A stretch of 64,000 bases of DNA from assembly GCF_035593265.1 (NCBI RefSeq), contig NZ_CP141614.1, positions 1,550,001-1,614,000 on the forward strand, in the 5' to 3' direction. Of this stretch, positions 32,839-43,212 are shown piece by piece (the stretch's first letter is position 1; each line of letters starts with the position of its first letter). Under the pieces are notes generated by a model. The model saw nothing but the letters and a program-made list of their open reading frames with translations, was not told the origin of the DNA and searched no databases. Origin of the DNA: Limnochorda sp. LNt. GTDB taxonomy: Bacteria; Bacillota; Limnochordia; Limnochordales; Geochordaceae. Made by a program: the position numbers and the translations under genes.

Positions 32839-34104
32839 TTAGTTCGCCTCAGGAGCCACGAGCCTCCTCTCGACAGGAAGCCAGACCTGCATGAACGCTC
32901 GGAGATGGCGGCCCACCAGGGCCCGCCACGGTGCGACCTCGACCGGCTGGGCCACCTTGACCGGCACCTCCGCGAGGACCCGATCCGTACCGGCCTCCAG
33001 CAGGCGCACGCGGCCCACCTCGGCGTCGGCCGCCAGCGGGGCCGCCAGACGCTCGGGCAGGTCGGCCCGCTGGACCACCTCCACCCGACTGCCCCGCTCC
33101 ACCGTCATGAAGGCGTCGCTGGCCAGCACCAGGGGGACGTAGGCCGGCTGGCCCCGCGCCACCTCCACGATCCCTACCGTGTCGCCGGCGGATGCCAGGC
33201 GCCGCGCCTCGTAGCGACGGAAGCCCCAGTCGAACAGGGTGCGCACGTCATCCTCCCGGGCCTGGGCCGTGGGGGCGCTCAGCGTGACGACGATGAGGCG
33301 CAGGTTGTCGCGTACCGCCGTCACGGCAATGCAGTAGCCCGCTTCGCTGGTCATGCCGGTCTTGAGGCCGTCGACGCCCGGATAGCGCCGCAGCAGGCGG
33401 TTGAAGTTGTAGAGCACCGGCCGCTGGATGCCGTCCTGGCGCATGGTGTACTCCCACGTCGAAACCATCTCCAGCAGGCCCGGGGTGCGCACGGCCTGCC
33501 GGGAGAGCAGGGCCAGGTCCAGCGCGCTGGCGACGTGAGGGCCCTGGTGGCCGGTCTCCTGAGGCGGCAGGCCCGAGGCGTTGGCGAACCGGGTGTTCTT
33601 CATGCCGAGGGCCCGGGCGCGGCGGTTCATCATGTCGACGAAGGCCTCCTCCGAGCCGGCCAGGGCCTCGGCCACCGCCACCGAGGCGTCGTTGGCGGAG
33701 CCGACGGCGATCGCGTAGAGCAGCTCCCGCAGGGTCATCCGCTCGCCGGGCTCCAGCCACACCTGGCTGCCCCCCATGGAGGCGGCCCGCTCCGAGGCCA
33801 CCACCTCGTCGGCCATGCCGATGCGACCCTCGTGGACGGCCTCCAGCGCCAGCATGAGGGTCATGATCTTGGTGACGCTGGCCGGCGGCAGCGGCTCGTC
33901 GGGATTGCGGGCGTAGAGCACCTGACCCGTGGCGGCGTCCATCAGTACCGCCGCCCTGGAGGCGAGGCGCAGCTCGGGTGCCGCCGGGGGCGCCAGCGCC
34001 GGGAAGGAGGAGGGCGGGCCGGCTGGCCAGACCAGCCTCGCGGCGATCCAGACCGCCACGGCCGCCGTCGACACCGCCAGAAGAGTGGCCAGCCGCCGGA
34101 CCAC
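32839..34104 (-). CDS. dacF: D-alanyl-D-alanine carboxypeptidase (DacF-type, S11 family)
   Basis: 421-residue exported serine peptidase of the DD-carboxypeptidase family. N-terminal signal/anchor LATLLAVSTAAVAVWIAARLVW; catalytic SxxK is Ser76-Val-Thr-Lys79 in PPASVTKIMT; SAN at about 136-138; KTG at 248-250 in DGLKTGMTSEAGYC. A C-terminal beta domain (PBP5_C-like) and amphipathic tail follow. It trims pentapeptides in wall or cortex peptidoglycan. Directly upstream of spoIIAA as in Bacillus, where dacF is cotranscribed with spoIIA in the late phase. Confidence 0.94.
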   Translation of the reverse strand: MVRRLATLLAVSTAAVAVWIAARLVWPAGPPSSFPALAPPAAPELRLASRAAVLMDAATGQVLYARNPDEPLPPASVTKIMTLMLALEAVHEGRIGMADEVVASERAASMGGSQVWLEPGERMTLRELLYAIAVGSANDASVAVAEALAGSEEAFVDMMNRRARALGMKNTRFANASGLPPQETGHQGPHVASALDLALLSRQAVRTPGLLEMVSTWEYTMRQDGIQRPVLYNFNRLLRRYPGVDGLKTGMTSEAGYCIAVTAVRDNLRLIVVTLSAPTAQAREDDVRTLFDWGFRRYEARRLASAGDTVGIVEVARGQPAYVPLVLASDAFMTVERGSRVEVVQRADLPERLAAPLAADAEVGRVRLLEAGTDRVLAEVPVKVAQPVEVAPWRALVGRHLRAFMQVWLPVERRLVAPEAN

Positions 34105-34185
34105 CCCCGCTCACCTCCCGGGACGCCTCGCGTCGTGCGGCCTATCCCTATGCGGCGGGCAACCCGCCCATGACGAGCCCGCCCG

Positions 34186-35382
34186 TCAGGCCAGGACGTC
34201 GGCGGCGAAGCTCCGGCCCGCGTCGAACCGTGCCGGGATGCCCAGGAGCTCGGCGACCGTGGCGGCGACGTCGGCGAAGGTCCGGCGCACCCCCAGGTCG
34301 ACGCCGGGCCGGATGGCGGGCCCGGTCACCAGCAGCGGGACGTACTCGCGTGAGTGGTCCGTGCTGGGCGTGGCCGGGTCGTTGCCATGGTCGGCCGTCA
34401 GGATGAGGACGTCCCGCTCGCGCAGCTCGCCGAGCAAGCCCGGTAGCTGCCGGTCGAAGGCCTCCAGGCCCCGGGCGTAGGCCACGGGGTCGTTGCGATG
34501 CCCCCACAGCGTGTCGAAGTCGACGAGGTTGGTGAAGATCAGGCCCCGCTGCTGGCGGGTGCGCCGGAGAAGATCCAGGGTGGCGGCGACCCCCTCGTCG
34601 TTGTCGCGGGTGTGCACGGCCTCGGTGATGCCGCGTCCGGCGAAGATGTCCTCCACCTTGCCCACCGCCCAGACCGACAGGCCGGCTTCGACGAGACGAT
34701 CCAGCAGGGTGGGCCGGGGAGGTGCCAGGCTGAAGTCGCGGCGGCGCGGCGTGCGCCTGAACGAGCCGGGCCGACCCTCGAAGGGGCGGGCGATGACCCG
34801 CCCCACGGCGTGGGGGCCGGTCAGGATGCGGCGAGCCGTCTCGCACATGCGATACAGCTCCTCCACCGGGATGACGGACTCGTGCGCCGCGATCTGGAAG
34901 ACGCTGTCCGCCGAGGTGTAGACAATGGGCCGGCCCGTGCGCAGGTGCTCGGGTCCCAGCTCCTCGATGATGACCGTGCCGGAGGCGGGCTTGTTGCCCA
35001 GCACCTTGCGGCCGATGGCCGCCTCGAAGGCCTCGATCACCTCGGGCGGAAAGCCGTCGGGATAGACCGGGAAGGGCCTGTCCAACACCACGCCGGTCAG
35101 CTCCCAGTGACCCGTCGTCGTATCCTTGCCCGCGGCTTGCTCGGCCATCTTGCCGTAGGAGGCCTGCGGCCGCTCGGGGCATCCCACGCCGGGGATGGGC
35201 TCGATGCAGCCGAGGCCCAGGCGCTCGAGGTGCGGCACCTCGAGGCCCCCCACCGATTCGGCGGCGTGGCGCAGGGTATGGCTGCCCTCGTCGCCGAAGC
35301 GGGCAGCGTCGGGCAGCTCGCCGATGCCGACGCTGTCGAGGACGATCAGGCAGACCCGGTTCATCGTTGCGTGCGTCGCCAT
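34186..35382 (-). CDS. deoB: Phosphopentomutase
   Basis: Interconverts ribose/deoxyribose 1- and 5-phosphate in nucleoside salvage. 398 residues of the alkaline-phosphatase superfamily. Metal-binding motifs: [13 protein letters not shown] at the start, [11 protein letters not shown] with the phosphorylated Thr, and [13 protein letters not shown] plus LTADHGNDP at the C-terminus. In Bacillus it precedes punA and dacF; here punA is missing and deoB leads straight to dacF. Confidence 0.95.
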   Translation of the reverse strand: MATHATMNRVCLIVLDSVGIGELPDAARFGDEGSHTLRHAAESVGGLEVPHLERLGLGCIEPIPGVGCPERPQASYGKMAEQAAGKDTTTGHWELTGVVLDRPFPVYPDGFPPEVIEAFEAAIGRKVLGNKPASGTVIIEELGPEHLRTGRPIVYTSADSVFQIAAHESVIPVEELYRMCETARRILTGPHAVGRVIARPFEGRPGSFRRTPRRRDFSLAPPRPTLLDRLVEAGLSVWAVGKVEDIFAGRGITEAVHTRDNDEGVAATLDLLRRTRQQRGLIFTNLVDFDTLWGHRNDPVAYARGLEAFDRQLPGLLGELRERDVLILTADHGNDPATPSTDHSREYVPLLVTGPAIRPGVDLGVRRTFADVAATVAELLGIPARFDAGRSFAADVLA

Positions 35383-35412
35383 GATGCTCTCATCCTTTCG
35401 CCCCGTCGAGGC

Positions 35413-36036
35413 TCACCCGGTGGCCACCAGTCCCAGCGCCCTGGCCGCGGCCCAGCCCAGCATCTCCGCCGCGGCGGCCACGGCGGCCAGGGCTATCGAG
35501 ACGGCCCCGCTGTAAGCGTACCGGGCGAAGTCCTCGCCGAGCCATGCGGGCGCGCGGGTCGCCACGGCCCTCGACAGGGCCAGGCTCCACCGGGCCGCTG
35601 CCCGGGAGGCCTGGACCGCCGCCCAGGTGGCCATCAGTTGCGCCGGTGCCAGCGCTACGGCCGCCGTGCCCACGCCGGCCCAACCCCACCGCGCCAGCGC
35701 GGAGGTCAGGAGCATCCCGCCGACGTAGGCCCGCAGCGCCACCGCGGCGAGCCCGAGGGGGGTGCCCACGCCCGTCAACCCCAGCAGCCAGATCCCGCCC
35801 GCGCCCAGCAGGAGATGACGTCCCAGCAGGGCCAGCATGGCCTCGGCCGGCGTGGCCCCCTGGGGCCAGGCCCATCCTGCGTACGAGGAGGGGACCGGTA
35901 CCGGCAGGGGGGCCACCAGCCCGGCCCGCAGGCCCGCCCCCCAGGCCAAGGCCGCCAGAGCGGCGGGCGTCCAGTGCGTCAGGCGGTGGGCCAGTCCGTG
36001 CTCCTGCTGCCAGGCGACCGCCACGCCCCACCTCAT
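35413..36036 (-). CDS. spoIIM: Stage II sporulation protein M (SpoIIM-like)
   Basis: 207-residue hydrophobic protein with about five membrane helices, in the size range of SpoIIM, which forms with SpoIID and SpoIIP the engulfment machine at the septum. Motif support is moderate: LLGRHLLLGAGGIWLLGLTGVG followed by a GxxGLAAVALRAYVGGML segment matches the family pattern. The stronger evidence is position, since spoIIM lies between a DUF3866/nudix-type gene and deoB in many Firmicutes. Its ATG overlaps the upstream stop (ATGA). Confidence 0.75.
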   Translation of the reverse strand: MRWGVAVAWQQEHGLAHRLTHWTPAALAALAWGAGLRAGLVAPLPVPVPSSYAGWAWPQGATPAEAMLALLGRHLLLGAGGIWLLGLTGVGTPLGLAAVALRAYVGGMLLTSALARWGWAGVGTAAVALAPAQLMATWAAVQASRAAARWSLALSRAVATRAPAWLGEDFARYAYSGAVSIALAAVAAAAEMLGWAAARALGLVATG

Positions 36037-37187
36037 GGCCACTCCCCCTCCCGGCGCCGGGGCGCCCCGCCCGCCATCGACGCCAGGAGCCGCCCCGCCG
36101 CCAGGCAGGCGTCGAAGAGGGGCGGGTCGTCGTCGTAGTGCCGCCCCATGCTCTCGGGCGGCACCGGCAGCACGGCCAGCGCCTCGGCGGGCGCCGGCTC
36201 CACCTCGACCACGCGGTGACGGGCCAGGATGCCGCTGCGGCTGGCCTGGCTCACGACCCGCCGGCGCCATGCCCGCGAGAGCGAGGACGGCAGGACGACC
36301 AGCGAGCGGCGCGAGGCCAGGCGCCCCAGTGCGGTCTGGTCGTGGTGGCTCAGGCCCCGGTGCCGGCCTCGCCGGTCCGCGATGGAGAGGCGCGGCACCA
36401 CGACGGCCCTTCCCCCGAGCGCGCCCACCAGGTCGGCCACCGAGGCCACCTCCAGGCAGGTGGTACCCAGGGCGGTGCCGGTGCCGACCACCCCCGGCCC
36501 CGGCCCCACGATGGCGACGTCGGCGCCGGCCCGCTGGGCCACCGCCAGCGCCGAGGCCGCATGGACCGCCTCCAGATCGCCGCCGAAGGCCTGGCCCGAG
36601 CAGACGACCAGGTCGACCCACCGCCCGCGGCGCAGCGCCTCGAGCTGGTCGCTGAGGGCGGCGGGCAGGGCCGCCGAGTCGGTCATGACGTAGGCCACCC
36701 GGAGCCGCCCGCAGCCCCCCTGGGCCCAGCGAAGCCCGGCGACGATGGGTGCCAGCATGCTGTGGAGGGGCACCACGGCCACCGGCAGCCCTGCGAGGTC
36801 GAGGGCCTGGCGCACGGCCCGATGGTAGGGCGCTGCCGGCTCCTCCGCTGCCATGACGGCCAGCTGCAGGGGGGTGTAGCGCAGCTTGACGATGTGGCCC
36901 CGGCCACGGTCGGCGGGGCCGGTCAGCCGTCCGTGGGCGTCGAGCTCCGGCTCGAGCGGCGCCACCACCAGATGGCGGCCCCCCGTGCCGAGCCCCAGCG
37001 AGACGGCCGTGGTGTTGCACAGCACGCGCTGACCCGCTCGCCACCGCCGGGGCCCCAGGTCCACGAAGGCCCATGCCTCTCGGACGTGCGCCGGGTCAGG
37101 GGAGGCCCCCACCTCCACCAGCAGCCGCAGGCGGCGGGGGCCCGTCTCCCTCACTTCGCGGATGACGCCGGCCCGAAGCTCGATCAC
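36033..37187 (-). CDS. DUF3866 family protein
   Basis: 384 residues from the GTG at 37187. Family features include an N-terminal beta domain (VREAWAFVDLGPRRW), HIVKLRYTPLQ, VVPLHSMLAPIVAGLRW, RLRVAYVMTDSAALP, VVCSGQAFGGDLEAVH and VGPGPGVVGTGTALGTTCLE. DUF3866 is a conserved family of unknown function in spore-forming Firmicutes. It starts 35 nt after pnp and overlaps spoIIM by 4 nt, hinting at shared timing with sporulation. Confidence 0.88.
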   Translation of the reverse strand: MIELRAGVIREVRETGPRRLRLLVEVGASPDPAHVREAWAFVDLGPRRWRAGQRVLCNTTAVSLGLGTGGRHLVVAPLEPELDAHGRLTGPADRGRGHIVKLRYTPLQLAVMAAEEPAAPYHRAVRQALDLAGLPVAVVPLHSMLAPIVAGLRWAQGGCGRLRVAYVMTDSAALPAALSDQLEALRRGRWVDLVVCSGQAFGGDLEAVHAASALAVAQRAGADVAIVGPGPGVVGTGTALGTTCLEVASVADLVGALGGRAVVVPRLSIADRRGRHRGLSHHDQTALGRLASRRSLVVLPSSLSRAWRRRVVSQASRSGILARHRVVEVEPAPAEALAVLPVPPESMGRHYDDDPPLFDACLAAGRLLASMAGGAPRRREGEWP

Positions 37188-37222
37188 CAGCGGTCGGGCG
37201 GATCCGTCTCGACCGGCTCGCC

Positions 37223-39445
37223 TCAGCGCCCGGGCCGCCGCCCGAAGCCGCCGGGACGGCGGGGCTCCCCCCGGCCGTCTCGCCGGCGGCGCTCGTCACC
37301 GCCGCCTCGGGGCGCGGTCGGCTGTCCGTCGGCCTGTCGCTGAGAGGCGGGGAGCGCCTCCTTGCGGGAGAGGTTGATGCGCCCGAGCCGGTCGATCTCG
37401 GTCACCTTGACCAGTACCTCGTCGCCGACCTGCACCACGTCCTCGACGCGGCCGACCCGATCCGGTGCGAGCTCGGAGATGTGCACGAGCCCCTCCTTGC
37501 CCGGCAGGATCTCGACGAAGGCGCCGAAGCTGGTGGTGCGCTTCACCTTGCCCAGGTAGACGGCGCCGACCTCGACGTCGCGGACCAGATTCTGGATGAT
37601 CTCGGCGGCCTTCTTGCCGCTCGCCTCGTCGGTGGAGGCGATGTAGACCCGCCCGTCGTCCTCCACGTCGATCTCTACGCCGGTCTGCTCGATGATCTTC
37701 CGGATCATCTTGCCGCCCGGGCCGATGACGTCGCGGATCTTGTCGACGGGGATCTCCAGGGTGATGATGCGCGGCGCCCTCGGCGACAGCTCCGGCCGCG
37801 GCTTGGGGATGACCTGCAACATCTTGTCGAGGATGAACAGGCGCCCGGCCCGGGCTTGCTCCAGGGCCCGGGCGAGGATCTCGCGGGTGATGCCGTGCAC
37901 CTTGATGTCCATCTGGATGGCAGTGACGCCATCGACGGTGCCGGCCACCTTGAAGTCCATGTCGCCCAGGGCGTCCTCGATGCCCTGGATGTCGGTCAGC
38001 ACGACGAACCGGTCCTGCCACTTGACCAGGCCCATGGCCACGCCGGCCACCGGCTTGCGGATGGGCACGCCGGCGTCCATCAACGCCAGGGTGCTGCCGC
38101 AGACGCTGGCCTGCGACGTGGAGCCGTTGGACTCCAGCACCTCGGAGACGAGCCGGATGGTGTAGGGAAACTCGGTTTCGGGCGGGATGACGGGCAACAG
38201 GGCCCGCTCCGCCAGCGCACCGTGGCCGATCTCGCGCCGGCCGGGGGCGCGCATGGGCCGCACCTCGCCCACGCTGTAAGGCGGGAAGTTGTAGTGGTGG
38301 ATGTAGCGCTTACGATCCTCCTCGCGCAGGTCGTCGAGGAGCTGCTCGTCGGACTTGAGCCCCAGGGTGCAGGAGGTGAGCACCTGGGTCTGTCCGCGCA
38401 CGAAGAGGCCCGATCCGTGCACCCGGGGCAGGAGCCCCACCTCGCAGTAGATGGGGCGGATCTCGTCGTAGGCCCGGCCGTCGGGACGCTCGCCGTCCTC
38501 CACGATCATGCGGCGGACCTCGTCCTTGAGCAGCTTGTCGAGGATGGTCTCGACGTCCTTGAGCAGGGGCGCCGCCTGCTCCTCTCCGCCGTGCTCGGCC
38601 ACGAAGCGCTCCACGATCTCCTGCCGGGCCCGCTCCACGGCCTCCTCGCGGGCCATCTTGTCGGGGTTCTTGACGGCGGCAGCCAGCAGCGGGCGTCCGA
38701 CCTGCTCGACCCACGCCTTGACCGCCGGGTCGGGCGTGAAGAGGGGCACCTCCACCTTGGGCTTGCCCACGTCGGCCCGCATCCGATCGATGAGGGCCAC
38801 GATGCGCTGGATCTCCTCGTGGCCCCTCATGATGGCGTCGAGCATCTGCTCCTCGGGCACCTCGTCGGCGCCGGCCTCGACCATCATGATGGCGTCGCGG
38901 GTGCCGGCCACCACCAGGTTGAGCCGGCTGGTGCGCTGCTGGTCGGCCGTGGGGTTGACCACGATCTGCCCGTCGACCAGCCCCATCCGCACCGCACCCA
39001 CCGGCCCCAGGAAGGGGATCTCGGAGATGGTGAGGGCGGCGGAGGCCCCGATGATGCCGAGCACGTCAGGAGGGGCGTCGTGGTCGACGCTGAGGGTGGT
39101 CACCACCACCTGCACGTCGTTGCGGAACCCCTCCGGGAAGAGGGGTCGGATGGGACGATCCACCATGCGGGCCGACAGGATGGCCGCCTCACCGGGCTTG
39201 CCCTCCCGTCGGCCCCAGCCGCCGGGGATCTTGCCCACGGCGTACATGCGCTCCTCGAAGTCCACCAACAGGGGGAAGAAGTCGATGCCCTCGCGGGGCT
39301 GGCGGGACATCGTGGCGGTCACCAGCACGACGGTGTCGCCGTAGCGGGCCCACACCGCCCCCCCGGCCTGGCGGGCCAATCGGCCGGTCTCCAGCACCAG
39401 CTCGCGCCCGGCCAGCTCCATCTCGTAGCGGCGTACGTCAAACAT
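37223..39445 (-). CDS. pnp: Polyribonucleotide nucleotidyltransferase (PNPase)
   Basis: 740-residue phosphorolytic 3'-5' exoribonuclease. Two RNase PH cores ([20 protein letters not shown] in the first; [19 protein letters not shown] and [21 protein letters not shown] in the second), a helical middle domain, the KH domain [20 protein letters not shown] and an S1 domain [20 protein letters not shown]. The tail is an Arg/Gly/Pro-rich stretch of about 40 residues. Acts in mRNA decay. It lies just downstream of rpsO, the classic order. Confidence 0.97.
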   Translation of the reverse strand: MFDVRRYEMELAGRELVLETGRLARQAGGAVWARYGDTVVLVTATMSRQPREGIDFFPLLVDFEERMYAVGKIPGGWGRREGKPGEAAILSARMVDRPIRPLFPEGFRNDVQVVVTTLSVDHDAPPDVLGIIGASAALTISEIPFLGPVGAVRMGLVDGQIVVNPTADQQRTSRLNLVVAGTRDAIMMVEAGADEVPEEQMLDAIMRGHEEIQRIVALIDRMRADVGKPKVEVPLFTPDPAVKAWVEQVGRPLLAAAVKNPDKMAREEAVERARQEIVERFVAEHGGEEQAAPLLKDVETILDKLLKDEVRRMIVEDGERPDGRAYDEIRPIYCEVGLLPRVHGSGLFVRGQTQVLTSCTLGLKSDEQLLDDLREEDRKRYIHHYNFPPYSVGEVRPMRAPGRREIGHGALAERALLPVIPPETEFPYTIRLVSEVLESNGSTSQASVCGSTLALMDAGVPIRKPVAGVAMGLVKWQDRFVVLTDIQGIEDALGDMDFKVAGTVDGVTAIQMDIKVHGITREILARALEQARAGRLFILDKMLQVIPKPRPELSPRAPRIITLEIPVDKIRDVIGPGGKMIRKIIEQTGVEIDVEDDGRVYIASTDEASGKKAAEIIQNLVRDVEVGAVYLGKVKRTTSFGAFVEILPGKEGLVHISELAPDRVGRVEDVVQVGDEVLVKVTEIDRLGRINLSRKEALPASQRQADGQPTAPRGGGDERRRRDGRGEPRRPGGFGRRPGR

Positions 39446-39472
39446 CGGCTCGCATCGTCCTCCTTGTGCACC

Positions 39473-39742
39473 CTACCGGCGCAAGCCGAGCCGCTCGACC
39501 ACCTGGCGATACCGCTCGACGTCGGTGCGTTCGAGATAGTTGAGCAAGCCGCGGCGCTGGCCGATGAGCTTGTAGAGTCCCCGCCGGCTGTGGAAGTCCT
39601 TGCGGTGGACCTTGAGATGCTCGGTCAGGTCGTTGATCCGCTGGGTCAGCAACGCGATCTGGACCTCGGGCGAGCCGGTGTCGCCCTCGTGCCGGCGAAA
39701 CTGGCTGATGAGGCTCTCCTTCACCTCGCGCGGAAGCGCCAT
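39473..39742 (-). CDS. rpsO: 30S ribosomal protein S15
   Basis: 89 residues, exactly the family length. Contains [34 protein letters not shown] and the terminal [21 protein letters not shown] segment (given in part). Strong ribosome site AAGGAGG about 12 nt before the ATG. Followed by pnp after a 27-nt gap. Confidence 0.98.
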   Translation of the reverse strand: MALPREVKESLISQFRRHEGDTGSPEVQIALLTQRINDLTEHLKVHRKDFHSRRGLYKLIGQRRGLLNYLERTDVERYRQVVERLGLRR

Positions 39743-39836
39743 CGAATCGAATCTCCTCCTTACCTCTCGCGAGCCCCCGCGGCCCAAGCCCGGTGCGGAG
39801 GAGACGCCGGGTTCGAGCGGCGGGTTTTCTGCGGCC

Positions 39837-39865
39837 ACTGTATCACAACTGGTGACTCCGCTGAA
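39837..39865 (-). promoter_or_regulatory. Candidate rpsO promoter overlapping the ribF stop
   Basis: On the minus strand TTCAGC (39860-39865), 17 bp, then TACAGT (39837-39842) preceded by TGA, giving an extended -10 (TGATACAGT). The 95-nt leader before rpsO contains a GC-rich inverted repeat that could be the S15 binding site, but this was not resolved. Confidence 0.5.
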
Positions 39866-40811
39866 GAGGGGGCCTCGGAGCCGCCAGGGAGAAGTATCGC
39901 GCGGCCGCTTGGCGGTCCGCCTCGATCTGTCGCACCAGCGCCTCGACGCTCGAGAATGGCACGACGGGCCGCAGGTGCTCCAGCAGATCGACCTTGACCC
40001 TCCGTCCGTAGAGTTCCCATCGCCCCTCGAGGACGTGCACCTCGAGCCAGCGCGCCCCGCCGCTGAACGTGGGCCGACGGCCGATGACGGCCAGGGACGG
40101 CAAGCGGTCCAGGGTGGCCAGGTAGACCCCATCCACCGGGAGCAGTTGGACCGGATCGGTCTCGACATTGGCCGTCGGGTAGCCGATCTGACGGCCCCGG
40201 CCGTCGCCCCTCACCACGGTCCCCTCGAGGCGATAGGGACGGCCCAGGGCCTCCGCCGCCTCGCGCACCCGCCCCTCCTCCAGCAGGCGCCGCACGAGGC
40301 TGGAGGAGACGACGCGCCCGTCGCGCTCGGCCGGCGGGACGATCCGCACCGCCAGGCCCAACGGCTCGCCCAGCGCCTGCAGGGTGCGGGCATCGCCCTG
40401 ACGGCCCCGGCCGAAGCCGAAGTTGAATCCGACCACGGCTCCCCTGGCCCCCAGCCGCTCGCACAGCACGAGGCGGACGAAACTCTCCGGATCCATCGCC
40501 GCCAGCGCGCGGTCGAAGGTGATGACGCAGACCGCCTGCGCGCCGTGCTCCTGCAACAGCCGGATCCGGCTCGCCAACGGCGTCAACAGCGGCGGGGCCT
40601 GGTCGGGCTGCAAGACATGGCGGGGATGGGGATCGAACGTGACGGCTACCGGCGACGCCCCCAGCTGGGCGGCCAGGCGGCGGCTCTCGGCCAAGATGGC
40701 CTGGTGCCCCACGTGGACGCCGTCGAAGGTGCCGAGGGCGACGACCACCGCCGTGCCCGACGGCGGTGGCCCCGGGTGCCACGTCAGGTCGACGCGATGC
40801 TGGGCGGCCAT
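39843..40811 (-). CDS. ribF: Bifunctional riboflavin kinase/FAD synthetase
   Basis: 322 residues making FMN and FAD. The N-terminal nucleotidyltransferase domain shows [15 protein letters not shown] (HxGH motif), [11 protein letters not shown] and [15 protein letters not shown]; the C-terminal flavokinase domain shows [12 protein letters not shown] and VYLATL. Standard place between truB and rpsO. Confidence 0.96.
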   Translation of the reverse strand: MAAQHRVDLTWHPGPPPSGTAVVVALGTFDGVHVGHQAILAESRRLAAQLGASPVAVTFDPHPRHVLQPDQAPPLLTPLASRIRLLQEHGAQAVCVITFDRALAAMDPESFVRLVLCERLGARGAVVGFNFGFGRGRQGDARTLQALGEPLGLAVRIVPPAERDGRVVSSSLVRRLLEEGRVREAAEALGRPYRLEGTVVRGDGRGRQIGYPTANVETDPVQLLPVDGVYLATLDRLPSLAVIGRRPTFSGGARWLEVHVLEGRWELYGRRVKVDLLEHLRPVVPFSSVEALVRQIEADRQAAARYFSLAAPRPPLQRSHQL

Positions 40812-40824
40812 CGACCGGTCCTTC

Positions 40825-41772
40825 CTAGGCGGGCTCCAGCGGGAGCAACCGGTCCGGATGCAGGCGCAGCGACGTCCCCTCGCCCTCGACTCTCGCCACG
40901 CCCAGGAAACGGCTTTGCTCGTCGTAGAGCCGCACGAAGTCACCTGCCTCCAGGTCGGCGGGGCGTCCCACGCCGGCCGGCCACCCGACCGGGGTGCCGT
41001 GAGCGGCCCGGCGGAGCTCCTCCCCTGCCAGTCGTACGGGCGGGAAGTGGCCCAACGCGGCGTCGACCGGCAGGACGTACTCGGAGAGGCGGCGCTGGGC
41101 GCTGGCCTCGTCGAGCTCCTCCAGGGTGACGCTCTCCTCGATGCGAAGCGGGCCGACCCCGGTGCGCACCAGGAAGCCGAGGTGCGCACCACAGCCCAGG
41201 CGAGCGCCTGCGTCGGCGCAAAGCGTGCGTACGTACGTGCCCGAGCTGCAGGTGACGTCGAAGAGGACCCGGGCCCCCAGCGTCGCGGACGGCGCATCCG
41301 ACGGCCAGACGGAGACGATCTGCAGGTCGTAGACCTCCACGGTGCGAGAGGGGCGGTCCTCCACCTCGATCCCCTCGCGGGCCAGCTCGTAGAGCCGGCG
41401 CCCCCGGTAGTGCACCGCCGAGGTCATCGGAGGCCTCTGGGTGATGGTGCCGATGAGCGAGGCCAGCGCCGCGTCCACCTCGCTCCAGGGGATCTCGAAG
41501 GGCTCGGCCACGGCGATGGTCCGTCCCGAGGCGTCTTGCGTATCGGTCTCCACGCCCAGCACCATCTCGGCCCGATAGCGCTTCTCGCCGTCTTGGAGGT
41601 GACGCACGAACCGCGTCGCATGCCCGGTGCAGACCACCAGCACCCCGGCGGCTCCGGGGTCCAGCGTACCGGCATGTCCCACACGGCGCAGGCCCGTCAG
41701 CCTGCGCAGCACGTTGACCACGTCGTGGGAGGTCATGCCGGGCGGCTTGAGGACGTTGAAGAGCCCGTCCGT
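40825..41772 (-). CDS. truB: tRNA pseudouridine(55) synthase; start codon unclear
   Basis: Makes pseudouridine 55 in the T-loop of tRNAs. The catalytic Asp is in RVGHAGTLDPGAAGVLVV; HLQDGEKRYRAEM and CSSGTYVRTL are also conserved, and a PUA-like domain ends the protein. The problem is the start. The expected N-terminus DGLFNVLKPPG is encoded (41739-41769) but no ATG, GTG or TTG precedes it in frame. The codon in the Met position is ACG at 41770-41772. The first in-frame ATG (41736) would delete the conserved LNVLKPPG strand. A GTG at 41783 overlapping the nrnA stop (GTGA) is one base out of frame. An ACG start or a one-base sequence error are both possible. Confidence 0.9.
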   Translation of the reverse strand, partial: TDGLFNVLKPPGMTSHDVVNVLRRLTGLRRVGHAGTLDPGAAGVLVVCTGHATRFVRHLQDGEKRYRAEMVLGVETDTQDASGRTIAVAEPFEIPWSEVDAALASLIGTITQRPPMTSAVHYRGRRLYELAREGIEVEDRPSRTVEVYDLQIVSVWPSDAPSATLGARVLFDVTCSSGTYVRTLCADAGARLGCGAHLGFLVRTGVGPLRIEESVTLEELDEASAQRRLSEYVLPVDAALGHFPPVRLAGEELRRAAHGTPVGWPAGVGRPADLEAGDFVRLYDEQSRFLGVARVEGEGTSLRLHPDRLLPLEPA

Positions 41773-41779
41773 GGCCGGC

Positions 41780-42823
41780 TCACTCCTCCCCGGTGCCGCA
41801 TGACGTGCCGGCGCCCTCGCCGGCCATGACCTCCCGTTGCACGGCCTGGCGGCACGCCTGCACGAGACGTTCGATGGCCTGCTCGAGGCTGCCCGTCAGG
41901 GTGCACCCCGCCGCCCGCACGTGCCCGCCCCCGCCGAAGGCGCGGGCGATGGCAGCGACGTCGACGAACCGCTGGGAGCGCAGGCTGACCCTGACGACGC
42001 CCGGCTCGGTCTCCTTGAAGAGCAGCGCTACCTCGACGCCTTCGACCATGCGGGGATACTGCGCCAGGCCTTCGACCTCCGACGCGAGGAGGCCGGCCTC
42101 GACGGCATCCTCGTGGCGCACCCACATCCAGGCCACCTTGCCGTCCTCGGTGCGCTCCAGCCGGGAGAGGAGCCGACCCAGGAGCTTCATGTAAGCCCAG
42201 GAGCGGGTGTCGTAGATGCGGGTCGCCATCTCGTGGGGCTCGACCCCCGTGGCCACCAGGGCCGAGGCCAGGGCCAGCGTGCGCGCGGTGGTGTTGGCGT
42301 AGCGAAACGAGCCCGTGTCCGTCAGGATGGCGGCGTACAGACACGCCGCGATCTCGGGGGTGACGGGCACGCCGAGCGCCCGCACCAGGTAGAAGACCAG
42401 CTCGCCCGTCGCCGCCGCGGCCGGCTCCACCAGGGCTGCGTCGGCGCCTCCGCGGTTGGTGTCGTGATGGTCCAGGTTGAGGCGCAAGGCGGCCCGCTCG
42501 ACCAGGGCCCAGGCCTGCCCCAGTCGCTCCGGCGCGATCTCGGTGTCGAGCACGGCCACCGCATCGGGCCGCAACCACTCGGGCGCTCCCACCACCAAGC
42601 GGTCGTGGCCGGGCAGGAAGGCCCAGTAAGGCGAGCCGGGGTCCGGCGTGACGGGCCAGCTCGTCTTGCCCGCGGCCGCGAGCGCCAGGTGCAGGGCCAG
42701 CACGGAGCCGATGCTGTCGAGGTCGGGGTTGACGTGGCCCAGCACCGCGATCCGGTCGGCGCCCCGCAGCGCCTCCACCAGCGGCCCCAGGCGCCGCTCG
42801 ACCTCGGGCCAGGCGAGGCTCAC
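41780..42823 (-). CDS. nrnA: Bifunctional oligoribonuclease/PAP phosphatase (NrnA, DHH family)
   Basis: 347 residues from the GTG at 42823, which overlaps the rbfA stop (GTGA). DHH-DHHA1 phosphoesterase: VLGHVNPDLDSIGSVLAL supplies metal ligands, LDHHDTNRGGADA is the DHH motif, ILTDTGSFRYANT follows, and FGGGGHVRAAGCTL is the substrate-binding loop. Degrades nanoRNAs and dephosphorylates pAp. Its neighbourhood rbfA-nrnA-truB is the usual Firmicute arrangement. Confidence 0.94.
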   Translation of the reverse strand: MSLAWPEVERRLGPLVEALRGADRIAVLGHVNPDLDSIGSVLALHLALAAAGKTSWPVTPDPGSPYWAFLPGHDRLVVGAPEWLRPDAVAVLDTEIAPERLGQAWALVERAALRLNLDHHDTNRGGADAALVEPAAAATGELVFYLVRALGVPVTPEIAACLYAAILTDTGSFRYANTTARTLALASALVATGVEPHEMATRIYDTRSWAYMKLLGRLLSRLERTEDGKVAWMWVRHEDAVEAGLLASEVEGLAQYPRMVEGVEVALLFKETEPGVVRVSLRSQRFVDVAAIARAFGGGGHVRAAGCTLTGSLEQAIERLVQACRQAVQREVMAGEGAGTSCGTGEE

Positions 42824-43191
42824 CGGGCCTCGTCCTCCCCCTTGGCCGCTCGCTCGCGGCGCAGCTGCTGCAGGATGGTCATGACCCGAGCGCCCCGCTC
42901 CACCGAAGGGTCGAACTGGAAGGTGATCTCCGGCGTATGGCGCAGCCGGATGCGTTGCCCCGCCTCGGTCCGCACGTAGCCCCGGGCCTGATCGAGCACC
43001 TCCAGGGTGCGACGGCGGTCCTCCTCGGTACCCAGCACGCTCACGTACACCTTGACGTGGCGCAGATCCTCGGAGACGTCCACGTCCGTGACGGTGACGA
43101 ACCCCAGACGCGGATCCTTCATGCGGCGCAGGATGTCGCTGACCTCCCGCCGGTACTCCTCCCGGAGCCGTTGGACCCGCAGCCTGACCAT
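42820..43191 (-). CDS. rbfA: 30S ribosome-binding factor A
   Basis: 123-residue KH-fold factor for late 16S rRNA maturation. Conserved elements: REVSDILRRMKDPRLGFVTVT, VDVSEDLRHVKVYVSVLG, RSEVGRRIRLRHTPEITF-like TEAGQRIRLRHTPEITFQFD and the final DPSVERGARVMTILQQL. Complete and of normal length. Confidence 0.96.
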   Translation of the reverse strand: MVRLRVQRLREEYRREVSDILRRMKDPRLGFVTVTDVDVSEDLRHVKVYVSVLGTEEDRRRTLEVLDQARGYVRTEAGQRIRLRHTPEITFQFDPSVERGARVMTILQQLRRERAAKGEDEAR

Positions 43192-43212
43192 GGCCGCTCC
43201 GCCCTCTCCGCC

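Noticed and set aside
34154-34168. GGCGGG/CCCGCC hairpin after deoB as a terminator
   Set aside because: Only a 6-bp stem with no T-run; too weak to call.
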